Assembly (NCBI RefSeq): GCF_009728145.1
Contig: NZ_WOCA01000002.1
Coordinates: 310,001-374,000 of the forward strand
DNA: 64,000 nt
Source of the DNA: Ornithinibacillus caprae
GTDB taxonomy: Bacteria; Bacillota; Bacilli; Bacillales; Amphibacillaceae
Reading direction: 5' to 3'
A program made the translations under genes and the position numbers. This document shows, piece by piece, positions 44,158-52,237 of the stretch. Within the stretch, counting starts at the first letter, position 1. Every line of letters begins with the position of its first letter. The notes under the pieces are model-generated. The model searched no databases. It was not told the origin of the DNA and saw only the letters and a program-made list of their open reading frames with translations.

Positions 44158-44190
44158 GGATACGAGATTACTACTACTAATCTCGTATCC
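44158..44190 (+). terminator. Hairpin between dctP and dctQ
   Basis: GGATACGAGATTA pairs perfectly with TAATCTCGTATCC around CTACTAC. It lacks a T-tract, so it is more likely a partial attenuator or a 3' stabiliser for the binding-protein message than a full terminator. Confidence 0.7.
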
Positions 44191-44215
44191 CATTACAAAA
44201 CGTAGGAGGGACCAA

Positions 44216-44731
44216 ATGCTATCGAAAATCTATAAAAAAATGTTGGCGATTGTTGAATTTATCATTGAACATTTGGCAACTTTTTTATTTATTTTGTTTT
44301 TTATCGCAGCAATTTTACAGGTGTTTTTCCGATTTGTATTGAACGCTCCTTTGACTTGGAGTGAAGAGGCGGCAAGATATTTGAACTTATGGTCCGTGTT
44401 ATTAGGTGCAGCACTAGCTGTAAAACATAGAGATCATCTACGTGTAGATTTAGTGGATAACTTAGTTAAAAAATGGCCATATAGGGCACAAATTGGTTTT
44501 TACTTTTTTACTACTATCATTTCGGGGTTATTGGTATTGAGTTTTTTATCTGGAAGCATTCAAATGACCATTGATCGCTGGAATGTACCGTTAACAATGC
44601 TCCCGTTATCTCAAGGAGTTATTTATCTAGCTTTACTAGTGAGCTCGATATTAATGTTATGGTTTTTCACGCATCAATTGATTCATTACATTATTGACTT
44701 TATTAAGAACAAAGGTGGTGAGGTTGAATGA
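44216..44731 (+). CDS. dctQ: TRAP transporter small permease DctQ
   Basis: Small membrane subunit, 171 residues with four spans and the conserved NAPLTWSEEAARYLNLWSVL segment after the second span. ATG at 44216 follows AGGAGGG. Its 3' end overlaps dctM by four bases (ATGA). It forms the sodium-coupled translocator together with DctM. Confidence 0.93.
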   Translation: MLSKIYKKMLAIVEFIIEHLATFLFILFFIAAILQVFFRFVLNAPLTWSEEAARYLNLWSVLLGAALAVKHRDHLRVDLVDNLVKKWPYRAQIGFYFFTTIISGLLVLSFLSGSIQMTIDRWNVPLTMLPLSQGVIYLALLVSSILMLWFFTHQLIHYIIDFIKNKGGEVE

Positions 44732-46014
44732 CTATGTTAATCATGTTACTTGTATTAATTGTTGCTCTAATTATTGGTATTCCTGCTGTTTTTTCGATGG
44801 GAATAGCAACATTAATTTATTTCCTTTTAGAACGTGGTTTATTTGATATTCCTCATTACATGGTTGTTCAACGTACCGTATTTGGTTTAGACAGCTTTAC
44901 ACTATTAGCTATTCCTTTGTTTCTTTTAGTAGGTAAAGTCATGAATGAATCAAATGTTACGACAAGATTATTTGATTTTGCTAAAGCATTGGTAGGACAT
45001 TTTCGTGGGGGGTTAGGGCAGGTAAACATTGCTGCAAGTGTAATTTTTGCCGGAATGAGTGGGTCTGCAACCGCTGATGCAGCTGGATTAGGTTCAGTAG
45101 AGATAAAAGCAATGAAGGATGCTAAATATCCTGGAAAGTTCGCTGCGAGTATAACAGCTGCGTCCTCTTTAATTGGACCAATTATTCCACCTAGTATTCC
45201 AGTTGTACTTTATGCAATTGTTTCCGGGGTGTCTGTAAATAAACTGTTAGTTGCTGGTATTATTCCTGGATTATTGATGGCAATTTCGTTAAGTGTTTTC
45301 GTAGCTTTTCAAGCGATGAAAAATAATTATCCTACAGAAGCAAAAGCATCGATGAGTAAATTATGGTATACGGCCAAACGGGCATTCTTACCTGGTTTAA
45401 CTCCAGTAATTCTAATTGGTGGTATTCTATCTGGCGTATTTACTGCAACGGAAGCGGCGGCGGTGGGTTCGTTGTATGCGATTATTTTATCTACGGTTGT
45501 TTATCGGACCATCTCTTTACGTCATATGTATGATATTTTCAAAAGAACAATGAGAGATAGTGCGGTAATCATGATCATATTAGCAGTTGCAAATGTATTT
45601 GCCTGGATATTAACTAGAGAGCGAGTTCCTATTTTATTTGTAGATTTAATTACATCGTTTACTGAAAATTATTATGTTGTCATGGGACTATGTTTAATTT
45701 TCTTACTTATCCTTGGAATGTTCTTATCTTCAATCGTGTCCATCACAATTGCTACACCAGTATTGGTTCCGCTTGTATTAGAAGTGGGTGGAGATCCATT
45801 GCATTTTGGAATCATTATGATTGTTGCGTTAATGATAGGTGAGATTACACCACCATTTGGTATGGTATTATTTGCTATTACTAGAGTAGGAGATATTCCA
45901 TTTATTGATTTAGTCCGAGGGGTTGTACCCTATATCATACCAGTATTTATTTTATTAATAATTTTAATTATATTCCCGGCACTCGTTACGGTGTTACCTA
46001 CTTTATTTCTATAG
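44728..46014 (+). CDS. dctM: TRAP transporter large permease DctM
   Basis: Large permease of 428 residues with about 12 spans. Typical motifs are MSGSATADAAGLGSVEIKAM near 105-124, IIPPSIPVVLYAIVSGVSVN near 150 and GEITPPFGMVLFAI near 370. Transports the substrate caught by DctP with sodium ions. The downstream lyase-like and CoA-transferase genes are probably co-transcribed. Confidence 0.94.
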   Translation: MTMLIMLLVLIVALIIGIPAVFSMGIATLIYFLLERGLFDIPHYMVVQRTVFGLDSFTLLAIPLFLLVGKVMNESNVTTRLFDFAKALVGHFRGGLGQVNIAASVIFAGMSGSATADAAGLGSVEIKAMKDAKYPGKFAASITAASSLIGPIIPPSIPVVLYAIVSGVSVNKLLVAGIIPGLLMAISLSVFVAFQAMKNNYPTEAKASMSKLWYTAKRAFLPGLTPVILIGGILSGVFTATEAAAVGSLYAIILSTVVYRTISLRHMYDIFKRTMRDSAVIMIILAVANVFAWILTRERVPILFVDLITSFTENYYVVMGLCLIFLLILGMFLSSIVSITIATPVLVPLVLEVGGDPLHFGIIMIVALMIGEITPPFGMVLFAITRVGDIPFIDLVRGVVPYIIPVFILLIILIIFPALVTVLPTLFL

Positions 46015-46032
46015 CCAAGGGAGAGGGTTGTT

Positions 46033-46941
46033 ATGAAGAATGAAAAAGTAATTATTACTGATGTCACAGGTAGAGATGGATTTCAAATGGAAGATGAGTG
46101 GATAGAGACAGAAGATAAGGTAGCGATATTAAATAAAATCATTGATGCGGGTATAAAGCGTATTGAAGCAACATCATTTGTTTCCCCAAAAGCAGTACCT
46201 CAATTAAAGGATGCAAGAGAAGTAATCAAACATATTAATCGTGAACAGGTTGATTTAGTGGTACTTATTCCGAATATAAAAGGAGCCGAGTTTGCTTTAG
46301 AAGCAGGAGTCGATGAGGTAAATGTCGTTGTTTCAGTTAGTGAAACCCATAATCAAAAAAATGTAAGGAAATCGGTGAATGAATCAATTGATGGCATTGG
46401 AGAAATATATCGATTACTAGATAAATTAAATATTAAGGTTAATGTAGGATTAGCAACTACCTTTGGATGTCCTTTTGAGGGGATCTATGATGTTAGTCGT
46501 GTATCTGTAGTGATTGATAAGTTGAAGGAACAAGGACTGAACAGATTTATGTTATCTGATACCACAGGTGTCGCAAACCCAACACAAATTACTAGTTTTA
46601 TAAATGACTTAACAGGTAAGTTTTCTGATAGTCATTTTAGTTTACATCTTCATAATACTAGGGGGATGGGGTTGGCCAATCTATTAGCTGGATATCAAGC
46701 AGGAATCTGTAATTTTGATGCTGCTCTTGGAGGGATTGGTGGATGTCCGTTTGCACCAGGTGCTACAGGAAATGTATGTCTAGAAGATGTCGTTCACATG
46801 TTTTACCAAATGGGTGTAGATATCGACCCAAATGTTAGTAAGTTAATTGATGCATCTAAACATTTAGAAAAAGTACTTGGATATAAATTGCCAGGGCAAG
46901 TAATGAATGCCGGTCTTTCTACAGATACAGTTTCAGCATAA
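46033..46941 (+). CDS. HMG-CoA lyase-like enzyme (HMGL/DRE-TIM family)
   Basis: Metal-dependent lyase of 302 residues. Family features: DVTGRDGFQME at the start (catalytic Arg and Asp near residues 14-15), FVSPKAVPQLKDA near 48-60, SDTTGVANPTQI, the metal-binding histidines in SLHLHNTRGMGLAN and the cysteine loop GGIGGCPFAPGATGNVCLED. HMG-CoA lyase makes acetyl-CoA and acetoacetate; relatives act on other 3-hydroxyacyl-CoA esters. Its operon with a TRAP importer and a CoA-transferase suggests that an imported hydroxy-dicarboxylate is activated and then cleaved. ATG at 46033 is behind GGGAGAGG. Confidence 0.87.
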   Translation: MKNEKVIITDVTGRDGFQMEDEWIETEDKVAILNKIIDAGIKRIEATSFVSPKAVPQLKDAREVIKHINREQVDLVVLIPNIKGAEFALEAGVDEVNVVVSVSETHNQKNVRKSVNESIDGIGEIYRLLDKLNIKVNVGLATTFGCPFEGIYDVSRVSVVIDKLKEQGLNRFMLSDTTGVANPTQITSFINDLTGKFSDSHFSLHLHNTRGMGLANLLAGYQAGICNFDAALGGIGGCPFAPGATGNVCLEDVVHMFYQMGVDIDPNVSKLIDASKHLEKVLGYKLPGQVMNAGLSTDTVSA

Positions 46942-46958
46942 AGAAAGGAGTTTTTTAT

Positions 46959-48179
46959 ATGGGAATGGAATCAATGAAAGCAAAGAAACCGTTAGAGGGA
47001 ATTAGAGTGCTAGAATTTGGCTCATTTATTGCTGGACCATTTTGCTCCCGATTAATGGCAGACTTTGGTGCAGAAGTAATAAAGGTAGAGTCACCTAATA
47101 GTGGGGACCCTTTACGAAATTGGGGGCTAGCTAAATATAAAGGTGAATCACTTTGGTGGCCGATACAGGCAAGAAATAAAAAGTGTATTACCTTAAATTT
47201 AAAAGAAGAAGAAGGTCAAGAGATTGTTAAGAAATTGGTGAAAGAAGTAGATATTATTGTTGAGAATTTTCGCCCAGGTACCATGGAAAAATGGGGGTTG
47301 GGTTATGAAGATTTAAAGGAAGTTAATCCTTCTATTATTATGGTTCGAATTTCGGGATTTGGCCAAACAGGTCCGTATAAAGAAAAGGCCGGGTTTGGTA
47401 GTGTAGGGGAAGCAATTGGTGGAATTCGACATATAACTGGTTATCCTGATCGTCCACCTACCCGTGTTGGTGTTGCAATTGGTGATTCACTAACCGCAAT
47501 GTTTGGAGTTATAGGTGCATTAATGGCTCTACATCATCGAGATAACTCGCCGAATAGAGAAGGACAATTTATAGATGCTGCATTATATGAATCTGTATTT
47601 GCAATCATGGAAAGTAGTTTAACTGAATACATGAAGGTAGGGGCTATACGGGAACGAACAGGCACTTTCCTGCCAAAGGTTGCTCCGTCGAATAACTATC
47701 CAACTAAAGAAGGGAAATGGATTGTTATTGGAGCAAATGCAGATAATATCTTTAAACGCTTAACTAAGGTGATGAATATGGAAGAGTTGGCAGAGGATGA
47801 ACGTTTTGCTACTCATAATGCTAGAGGAGAAAATCAAGAAGAATTAGATGAAATTATATCTGATTGGACAAAAAATTATGGTTTAGAAGAGTTAACAAAA
47901 ATGTTGGATGAAGCAGGAGTTCCAGCTGGTGGAATTTATACAGCAGAAGATATTGCAAATGACATACATTACCAGGCTCGCGACATGATCTTAAAAGTTA
48001 TGGATAAAAAACTTGGTGAATTATACATTCCTGGAGTTGTACCTAAGTTAAGTGAAACACCAGGTGAGGTAGAATGGACTGGGCCAGAAATCGGTGAGCA
48101 CAATGAAGAAGTATACAAAGAGATTCTACAGTTTAATGATGAAGAGTTTGCGGATTTAAAGGAAAAGGGAATTATTTAG
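46959..48179 (+). CDS. CaiB/BaiF family (class III) CoA-transferase
   Basis: CoA-transferase of 406 residues. Motifs: VLEFGSFIAGPFCSRLMADF GAEVIKVE near the N-terminus, VENFRPGTMEKWGLGYEDL near 100 and the catalytic aspartate in QFIDAALYESVF (about residue 206). It would move CoA onto the carboxylate imported by the TRAP system, supplying the substrate of the lyase encoded immediately upstream. ATG at 46959 is behind AAAGGAG. Last gene of the operon. Confidence 0.92.
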   Translation: MGMESMKAKKPLEGIRVLEFGSFIAGPFCSRLMADFGAEVIKVESPNSGDPLRNWGLAKYKGESLWWPIQARNKKCITLNLKEEEGQEIVKKLVKEVDIIVENFRPGTMEKWGLGYEDLKEVNPSIIMVRISGFGQTGPYKEKAGFGSVGEAIGGIRHITGYPDRPPTRVGVAIGDSLTAMFGVIGALMALHHRDNSPNREGQFIDAALYESVFAIMESSLTEYMKVGAIRERTGTFLPKVAPSNNYPTKEGKWIVIGANADNIFKRLTKVMNMEELAEDERFATHNARGENQEELDEIISDWTKNYGLEELTKMLDEAGVPAGGIYTAEDIANDIHYQARDMILKVMDKKLGELYIPGVVPKLSETPGEVEWTGPEIGEHNEEVYKEILQFNDEEFADLKEKGII

Positions 48180-48185
48180 TTGTTA

Positions 48186-48203
48186 GTTGTCGACAGTCGA
48201 CTG
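48186..48203. promoter_or_regulatory. Second FCD-GntR-like site after the operon
   Basis: GTTGTCGACAGTCGACTG carries the same TGTCGACA centre and, on the reverse strand, matches the operator at 42431 over most of TCGACTGTCGACAAC. It lies seven bases after the CoA-transferase stop codon. Confidence 0.5.
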
Positions 48204-48275
48204 AATAACCCAAGAGCATGGAGATATTATTGAAGCGAAGGAATTTACTAGCACTGGGACATAAAGACCCATGTC

Positions 48276-48316
48276 GGTGCCTGTCACTTGTCGAATTTCG
48301 ACAAGTGACAGGCACC
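48276..48316. repeat. Interspersed palindromic repeat
   Basis: A 41-base perfect palindrome with GGTGCCTGTCACTTGTCGAA arms, between the CoA-transferase operon and the lichenan/cellobiose PTS operon. Confidence 0.92.
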
Positions 48317-48365
48317 TGTCGTTTCTAATAGAATGATTTCCTCTTTATGGGGGAAATTGTGTGTG

Positions 48366-48394
48366 TTTAGATGAAAGCGCTTATATTCTATTAT
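48366..48394 (+). promoter_or_regulatory. Promoter with embedded cre site for the lic-like PTS operon
   Basis: TTTAGA (48366-48371), 17-base spacer and TATTAT (48389-48394). The spacer holds TGAAAGCGCTTATA (48372-48385), 13 of 14 matches to the CcpA cre consensus, so the operon should be catabolite repressed. The poor -35 fits dependence on the LicR-type activator. Confidence 0.75.
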
Positions 48395-48443
48395 GGTTAT
48401 AGATAAACAAATAATACTTTAAACAACCAAGGAGGAAATAGAT

Positions 48444-48752
48444 ATGAAACGTATTTTATTAGCTTGTTCAGCAGGGATGTCAACTAGTTTATTAGTATCA
48501 AAAATGAAGGAGTCTGCGGAAGCTAAGGGATATGAAGTTGAAATTTGGGCTGTTGCTCAAGATAAGGCTCCATCAGAAATGGAAAAAGCGGATGTTCTGT
48601 TGATTGGACCGCAAATGAGATTTATGAAGAAGAAGTTTGCAAAGGTTGCTGATGAAGTTGGTATTCCTTTAGATGTCATCGATCCAGTAGCATATGGACG
48701 AGTAGACGGAGAAGCAGTATTAAACAAAGCTTTTGAATTAATGGGTGAGTAA
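48444..48752 (+). CDS. licB: PTS lactose/cellobiose-family EIIB (LicB-like)
   Basis: Cytoplasmic EIIB of 102 residues. The phosphocysteine is C8 in LLACSAGMSTS, and VLLIGPQMRFMKKKF near 53-67 is typical. ATG at 48444 follows AAGGAGG. First gene of the operon IIB, IIC, IIA, phospho-beta-glucosidase, matching licBCA in Bacillus. Confidence 0.93.
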   Translation: MKRILLACSAGMSTSLLVSKMKESAEAKGYEVEIWAVAQDKAPSEMEKADVLLIGPQMRFMKKKFAKVADEVGIPLDVIDPVAYGRVDGEAVLNKAFELMGE

Positions 48753-48788
48753 TTAGAAAAAGAAAAATACCGAAGAGGGGGAAGAAAC

Positions 48789-50075
48789 ATGAATAAATTC
48801 ATGGAGTTCTTAGAAAATATTTTGTTACCAATAGCAGATAAATTGAATAACAACCGTTACTTATCCGCTTTAAGAGATGGTTTTATGGTTGCATTACCAT
48901 TAATCATTTTTGGTTCCATTTTTGTTGTAATCGCTAATTTCCCATTTCTTGATCGATTAATTGGCGAAGAAGCATTTGCAACATATCAGGATGCGTTGGG
49001 ACCAGCCTCAGCGGCAACCTTAAGTATTATGGGGATGTTCGTCATTGTAGGAATTGGATATAGCTTAACTAAGCATTACGAATTAGAAGCGATATATGGT
49101 GGTGTCGTAGCATTAGCTGCCTTCTTAATTTTAACACCACAGGTACTTGAAGGAGTGTCTGGTGTCATTCCTACTGCCAGCTTAGGTGCTCAAGGAATGT
49201 TCTTAGGAATATTTACTGCATTTATTTCAGCAGAGCTATACCGATTCTTTGTACAAAAAAATTGGACCATTAAAATGCCTGCTGGTGTTCCAGACGCAGT
49301 TGCTAAATCATTTAGCGCATTAATTCCAATCACATTAACATTAACTGCCTTTTTGCTTGTTCGAATTATCTTCAGCTACACGCCATTTGATACGGTTCAA
49401 AACTTTATCTACACCGTAATTCAGCAACCGTTAACAGCGTTAGGTAGTGGGTTGCCAGCAACTATTATTGCAGTGTTGTTAATTCAAGTTTTCTGGTTCT
49501 TTGGTTTACACGGTCAGATTATTATTAATTCCGTATTTGATCCGATTTGGTATACATTAAATGATGAAAACTTACAAGCGTTCCAAGCAGGATTAGAGTT
49601 ACCAAACGTTGTAACGAAACAGTTCATCGATACATTCTTAGTTGGTATGGGTGGATCTGGTATGACGTTAGCAGTTATTATTCTAATTTTCATGATCGGT
49701 CGAAGCAGACAGCTTAAGGAATTAGGTAAGTTGGGTGCTCCAGCAGGGGTATTTAATGTAAACGAACCAATTATTTTTGGGTTACCAATAATTATGAACC
49801 CATTAGTAATTATCCCTTGGTTATTAGCACCAGTAGTGATAACAATTATTACGTATGTAGCCATGTCAACTGGACTGGTCCCTAAACCAGCGGGGATAAT
49901 CGTACCTTGGACAACACCACCACTACTAAGTGGATTTTTAGCAACAGGTAATGCGTGGCAAGGTGCTGTATTACAGGCGTTTAACTTATTAGTTGTTACG
50001 TTGATTTGGTGGCCATTCTTGAAAATACTAGATAAAAACTATTACGAAAATGAAAAAAAAGGTGAAGGTAACTAA
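48789..50075 (+). CDS. licC: PTS lactose/cellobiose-family EIIC (LicC-like)
   Basis: Membrane permease of 428 residues with about ten spans. Conserved segments: LSALRDGFMVALPLIIFGSI near 23-42, FFGLHGQIIINSVFDPIW near 236-253 and FNVNEPIIFGLPIIMNP near 322-338, the sugar-binding loop. ATG at 48789 follows GAGGGGG. Transports beta-glucosides such as cellobiose or lichenan oligosaccharides. Confidence 0.94.
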   Translation: MNKFMEFLENILLPIADKLNNNRYLSALRDGFMVALPLIIFGSIFVVIANFPFLDRLIGEEAFATYQDALGPASAATLSIMGMFVIVGIGYSLTKHYELEAIYGGVVALAAFLILTPQVLEGVSGVIPTASLGAQGMFLGIFTAFISAELYRFFVQKNWTIKMPAGVPDAVAKSFSALIPITLTLTAFLLVRIIFSYTPFDTVQNFIYTVIQQPLTALGSGLPATIIAVLLIQVFWFFGLHGQIIINSVFDPIWYTLNDENLQAFQAGLELPNVVTKQFIDTFLVGMGGSGMTLAVIILIFMIGRSRQLKELGKLGAPAGVFNVNEPIIFGLPIIMNPLVIIPWLLAPVVITIITYVAMSTGLVPKPAGIIVPWTTPPLLSGFLATGNAWQGAVLQAFNLLVVTLIWWPFLKILDKNYYENEKKGEGN

Positions 50076-50083
50076 TCATATAG

Positions 50084-50116
50084 TGGCCCTGGGTTCATAC
50101 GCGGGGCCATATTCTT
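50084..50116 (+). terminator. Hairpin between licC-like and licA-like genes
   Basis: TGGCCC and GGGCCA form a GC-rich stem, followed by TATTCTTTT. Probably a partial attenuator or processing site within the operon. Confidence 0.55.
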
Positions 50117-50150
50117 TTAAACAATAGATGCAACTAGAGAGGTGAATAAA

Positions 50151-50456
50151 ATGGATAAGATGACAGAAATCGCATTTCAAATAATTTTATATGCCGGAAA
50201 TGGTAGATCAAGCGCAATGGAAGCTATTCAAGAGGCAAAAGAAGGGAACTTCAAAGAGGCTGATCGCTTAATAGAAGAAGCGGGTGAAGAACTTAGTAAA
50301 GCACATGGCTATCAAACAAACTTACTTCAAGAAGAGGCTAATGGTGAAGGTGCCTCAGTAAACGTCATTTTAGTTCATTCACAGGATCACTTAATGACAG
50401 CAATGACAGTAAGAGACTTAGCAATTGAGATTATTGAAATACACAGAAACAAATAA
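50151..50456 (+). CDS. licA: PTS lactose/cellobiose-family EIIA (LicA-like)
   Basis: Helical EIIA of about 101 residues; phosphorylated H76 in LVHSQDHLMTA with the nearby aspartate D79 used for trimer packing, and IILYAGNGRSSAMEAI near residues 11-26. ATG at 50151 is the better start behind GAGGTG; GTG at 50142 lies within the ribosome site. Confidence 0.93.
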   Translation: MDKMTEIAFQIILYAGNGRSSAMEAIQEAKEGNFKEADRLIEEAGEELSKAHGYQTNLLQEEANGEGASVNVILVHSQDHLMTAMTVRDLAIEIIEIHRNK

Positions 50457-50471
50457 TGGGAGGTACATCTT

Positions 50472-51860
50472 ATGACTATTAACTATAAATTTCCAGAAGG
50501 TTTTTGGTGGGGAAGTGCAACATCTGCAACCCAGATTGAAGGTGCTGCAAATGAAGGTGGAAAAGGAAAAAATATTTGGGACCATTGGTATGAAACGGAA
50601 CCAAATCGTTTCTTTGAAAATGTAGGTCCTGAAACAACTTCGGATTTTTATCATCGCTATAAAGAAGATGTGCAATTAATGAAGGAAATTGGTCACAATA
50701 CATTCCGTTTGTCTATTTCTTGGGCAAGGTTGATTCCTGGTGGACGTGGAGAAGTAAATCAAGAAGCAGTTGATTTTTACAATAAAGTAATTGATGAATT
50801 AATTGCTCATGATATTGAGCCTTTCGTTAATTTATTCCATTTTGATATGCCCCTAGAGCTACAAAATGAAGGTGGATGGGAAAGTAGAGAGGTAGTAGAC
50901 GCGTATGTAGAATATGCCAAAACAGCTTTTGATCTATTTGGTGATCGTGTATCGAAATGGTTTACGTTTAATGAACCAATTGTGCCTGTCGAAGGTGGTT
51001 ACTTATACGATTTTCATTATCCAAATGTTGTGGATGGAAGACGAGCTGTACAGGTTGCCTATCATACCATGATTGCTCATGCGAAGGCAGTAGAGGCGTT
51101 CCGTACATTTGATGTGAAGGATGGGAAAATCGGAATTATATTAAATCTAACTCCATCTTATCCAAGAAGTCAAAATCCTGCAGATTTAAAAGCGTCACGT
51201 ATTGCTGATTTATTTTTCAATCGTAGCTTTTTAGATCCTGCTGTCTTAGGTGAGTATCCTCAAGAGTTGATCGAAATTTTACGTGAGCATGGTCAACTTC
51301 CGACGACACAAAAAGGAGATCGTGAGTTAATAAAAGCAAATACAGCAGATATTTTAGGTGTGAACTATTATCAACCACGTAGAGTAAAAGCGAAGGATCA
51401 TTTACCAAATCCATATAGCCCATTTATGCCTGATTGGTTTTTCGATAACTATGAAATGCCTGGACGCAAGATGAATCCATATCGTGGTTGGGAAATCTAT
51501 GAAAAAGGTATCTATGATATTATGATCAATCTAAAAGAAAACTATGGTAACATTGAGTCATTTATTTCTGAAAATGGAATGGGTGTTCAGGATGAAGATC
51601 GTTTCTTAGAAAATGGGGAAATACAGGATGACTACAGGATTGATTTTATCCGTGAGCATTTGAAGTGGTTGCATAAAGCCATTGAAGAAGGTTGTAATGC
51701 AAAAGGATATCATTTGTGGACATTCATGGATAACTGGTCATGGATGAATGCATATAAAAACCGTTATGGATTCTATTCGGTAGATATTAAAACGAAAAAG
51801 CGTACGCCAAAGAAAAGTGCACATTGGATCAAAGCTGTTTCAGAAAACAATGGCTTTTAA
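50472..51860 (+). CDS. GH1 6-phospho-beta-glucosidase
   Basis: Glycoside hydrolase family 1 enzyme of 462 residues that hydrolyses the phosphorylated disaccharide delivered by the PTS. Acid/base E168 in TFNEP, nucleophile E367 in ISENG, the N-terminal FPEGFWWGSATSATQIEGA signature and LWTFMDNWSWMNAYKNRYGF near the end are present. ATG at 50472 follows GGGAGG. In B. subtilis the equivalent place is taken by the GH4 enzyme LicH; a broken GH4 remnant follows immediately here. Confidence 0.93.
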   Translation: MTINYKFPEGFWWGSATSATQIEGAANEGGKGKNIWDHWYETEPNRFFENVGPETTSDFYHRYKEDVQLMKEIGHNTFRLSISWARLIPGGRGEVNQEAVDFYNKVIDELIAHDIEPFVNLFHFDMPLELQNEGGWESREVVDAYVEYAKTAFDLFGDRVSKWFTFNEPIVPVEGGYLYDFHYPNVVDGRRAVQVAYHTMIAHAKAVEAFRTFDVKDGKIGIILNLTPSYPRSQNPADLKASRIADLFFNRSFLDPAVLGEYPQELIEILREHGQLPTTQKGDRELIKANTADILGVNYYQPRRVKAKDHLPNPYSPFMPDWFFDNYEMPGRKMNPYRGWEIYEKGIYDIMINLKENYGNIESFISENGMGVQDEDRFLENGEIQDDYRIDFIREHLKWLHKAIEEGCNAKGYHLWTFMDNWSWMNAYKNRYGFYSVDIKTKKRTPKKSAHWIKAVSENNGF

Positions 51861-51887
51861 TCTAGAATTACATTTTTACTAGATGGA

Positions 51888-52117
51888 GTGAAACGGCGGG
51901 TATTAACAGTGTTACAAAGGTCCATTGGTTTGGTTATACAATTTAATCGTTTGAGAGATGCTGCTGAGGCAGCAGTAACTGGAGATTACCATAAAGCTTT
52001 ATTAGCGGTGACGATTAATCCATTAGATCATCTGACACCATTGCTAAAGAAATCTTGGATGAAATGTTAGAGGCGCACAAAGCCTATTTGCCACAATTCA
52101 CTAGTTCTGTAGTATAA
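51888..52117 (+). pseudogene. C-terminal remnant of a GH4 6-phospho-beta-glucosidase (licH/celF-like)
   Basis: The plus strand encodes pieces of the GH4 C-terminus in two frames. The first gives RDAAEAAVTGDYHKALLAVT and INPLDH; a one-base shift at about 52033 restores DTIAKEILDEMLEAHKAYLP and QF before a stop at 52115-52117. Together these form the usual GH4 ending in which a conserved EAAVTGD segment is followed by NPL and a helix ending AYLPQF. No N-terminal three quarters, NAD motif or start region remain. It is a relic of an ancestral licH, presumably replaced by the GH1 enzyme upstream. Confidence 0.82.
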
Positions 52118-52137
52118 TGAAGCTATCTAAATGAAGA

Positions 52138-52172
52138 GGTTCTGGTTCGTATTATGGATCAGGACCCTTTTT
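52138..52172 (+). terminator. Terminator of the lic-like operon
   Basis: GGTTCTG pairs with CAGGACC (one G-T pair) around a 15-base loop and is followed by CTTTTT. It lies 20 bases after the GH4 relic and 65 bases before the activator gene. Confidence 0.72.
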
Positions 52173-52237
52173 AGATAGGATTATGCAAGGAAAAGTTGTA
52201 CACCATAAGGGATGAACGACACAAGGAGGTGTAGTAA

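Noticed and set aside
51888-52070. 60-codon frame read as an intact gene
   Set aside because: It is the first part of a GH4 C-terminal remnant whose continuation is in another frame; annotated as a pseudogene instead.
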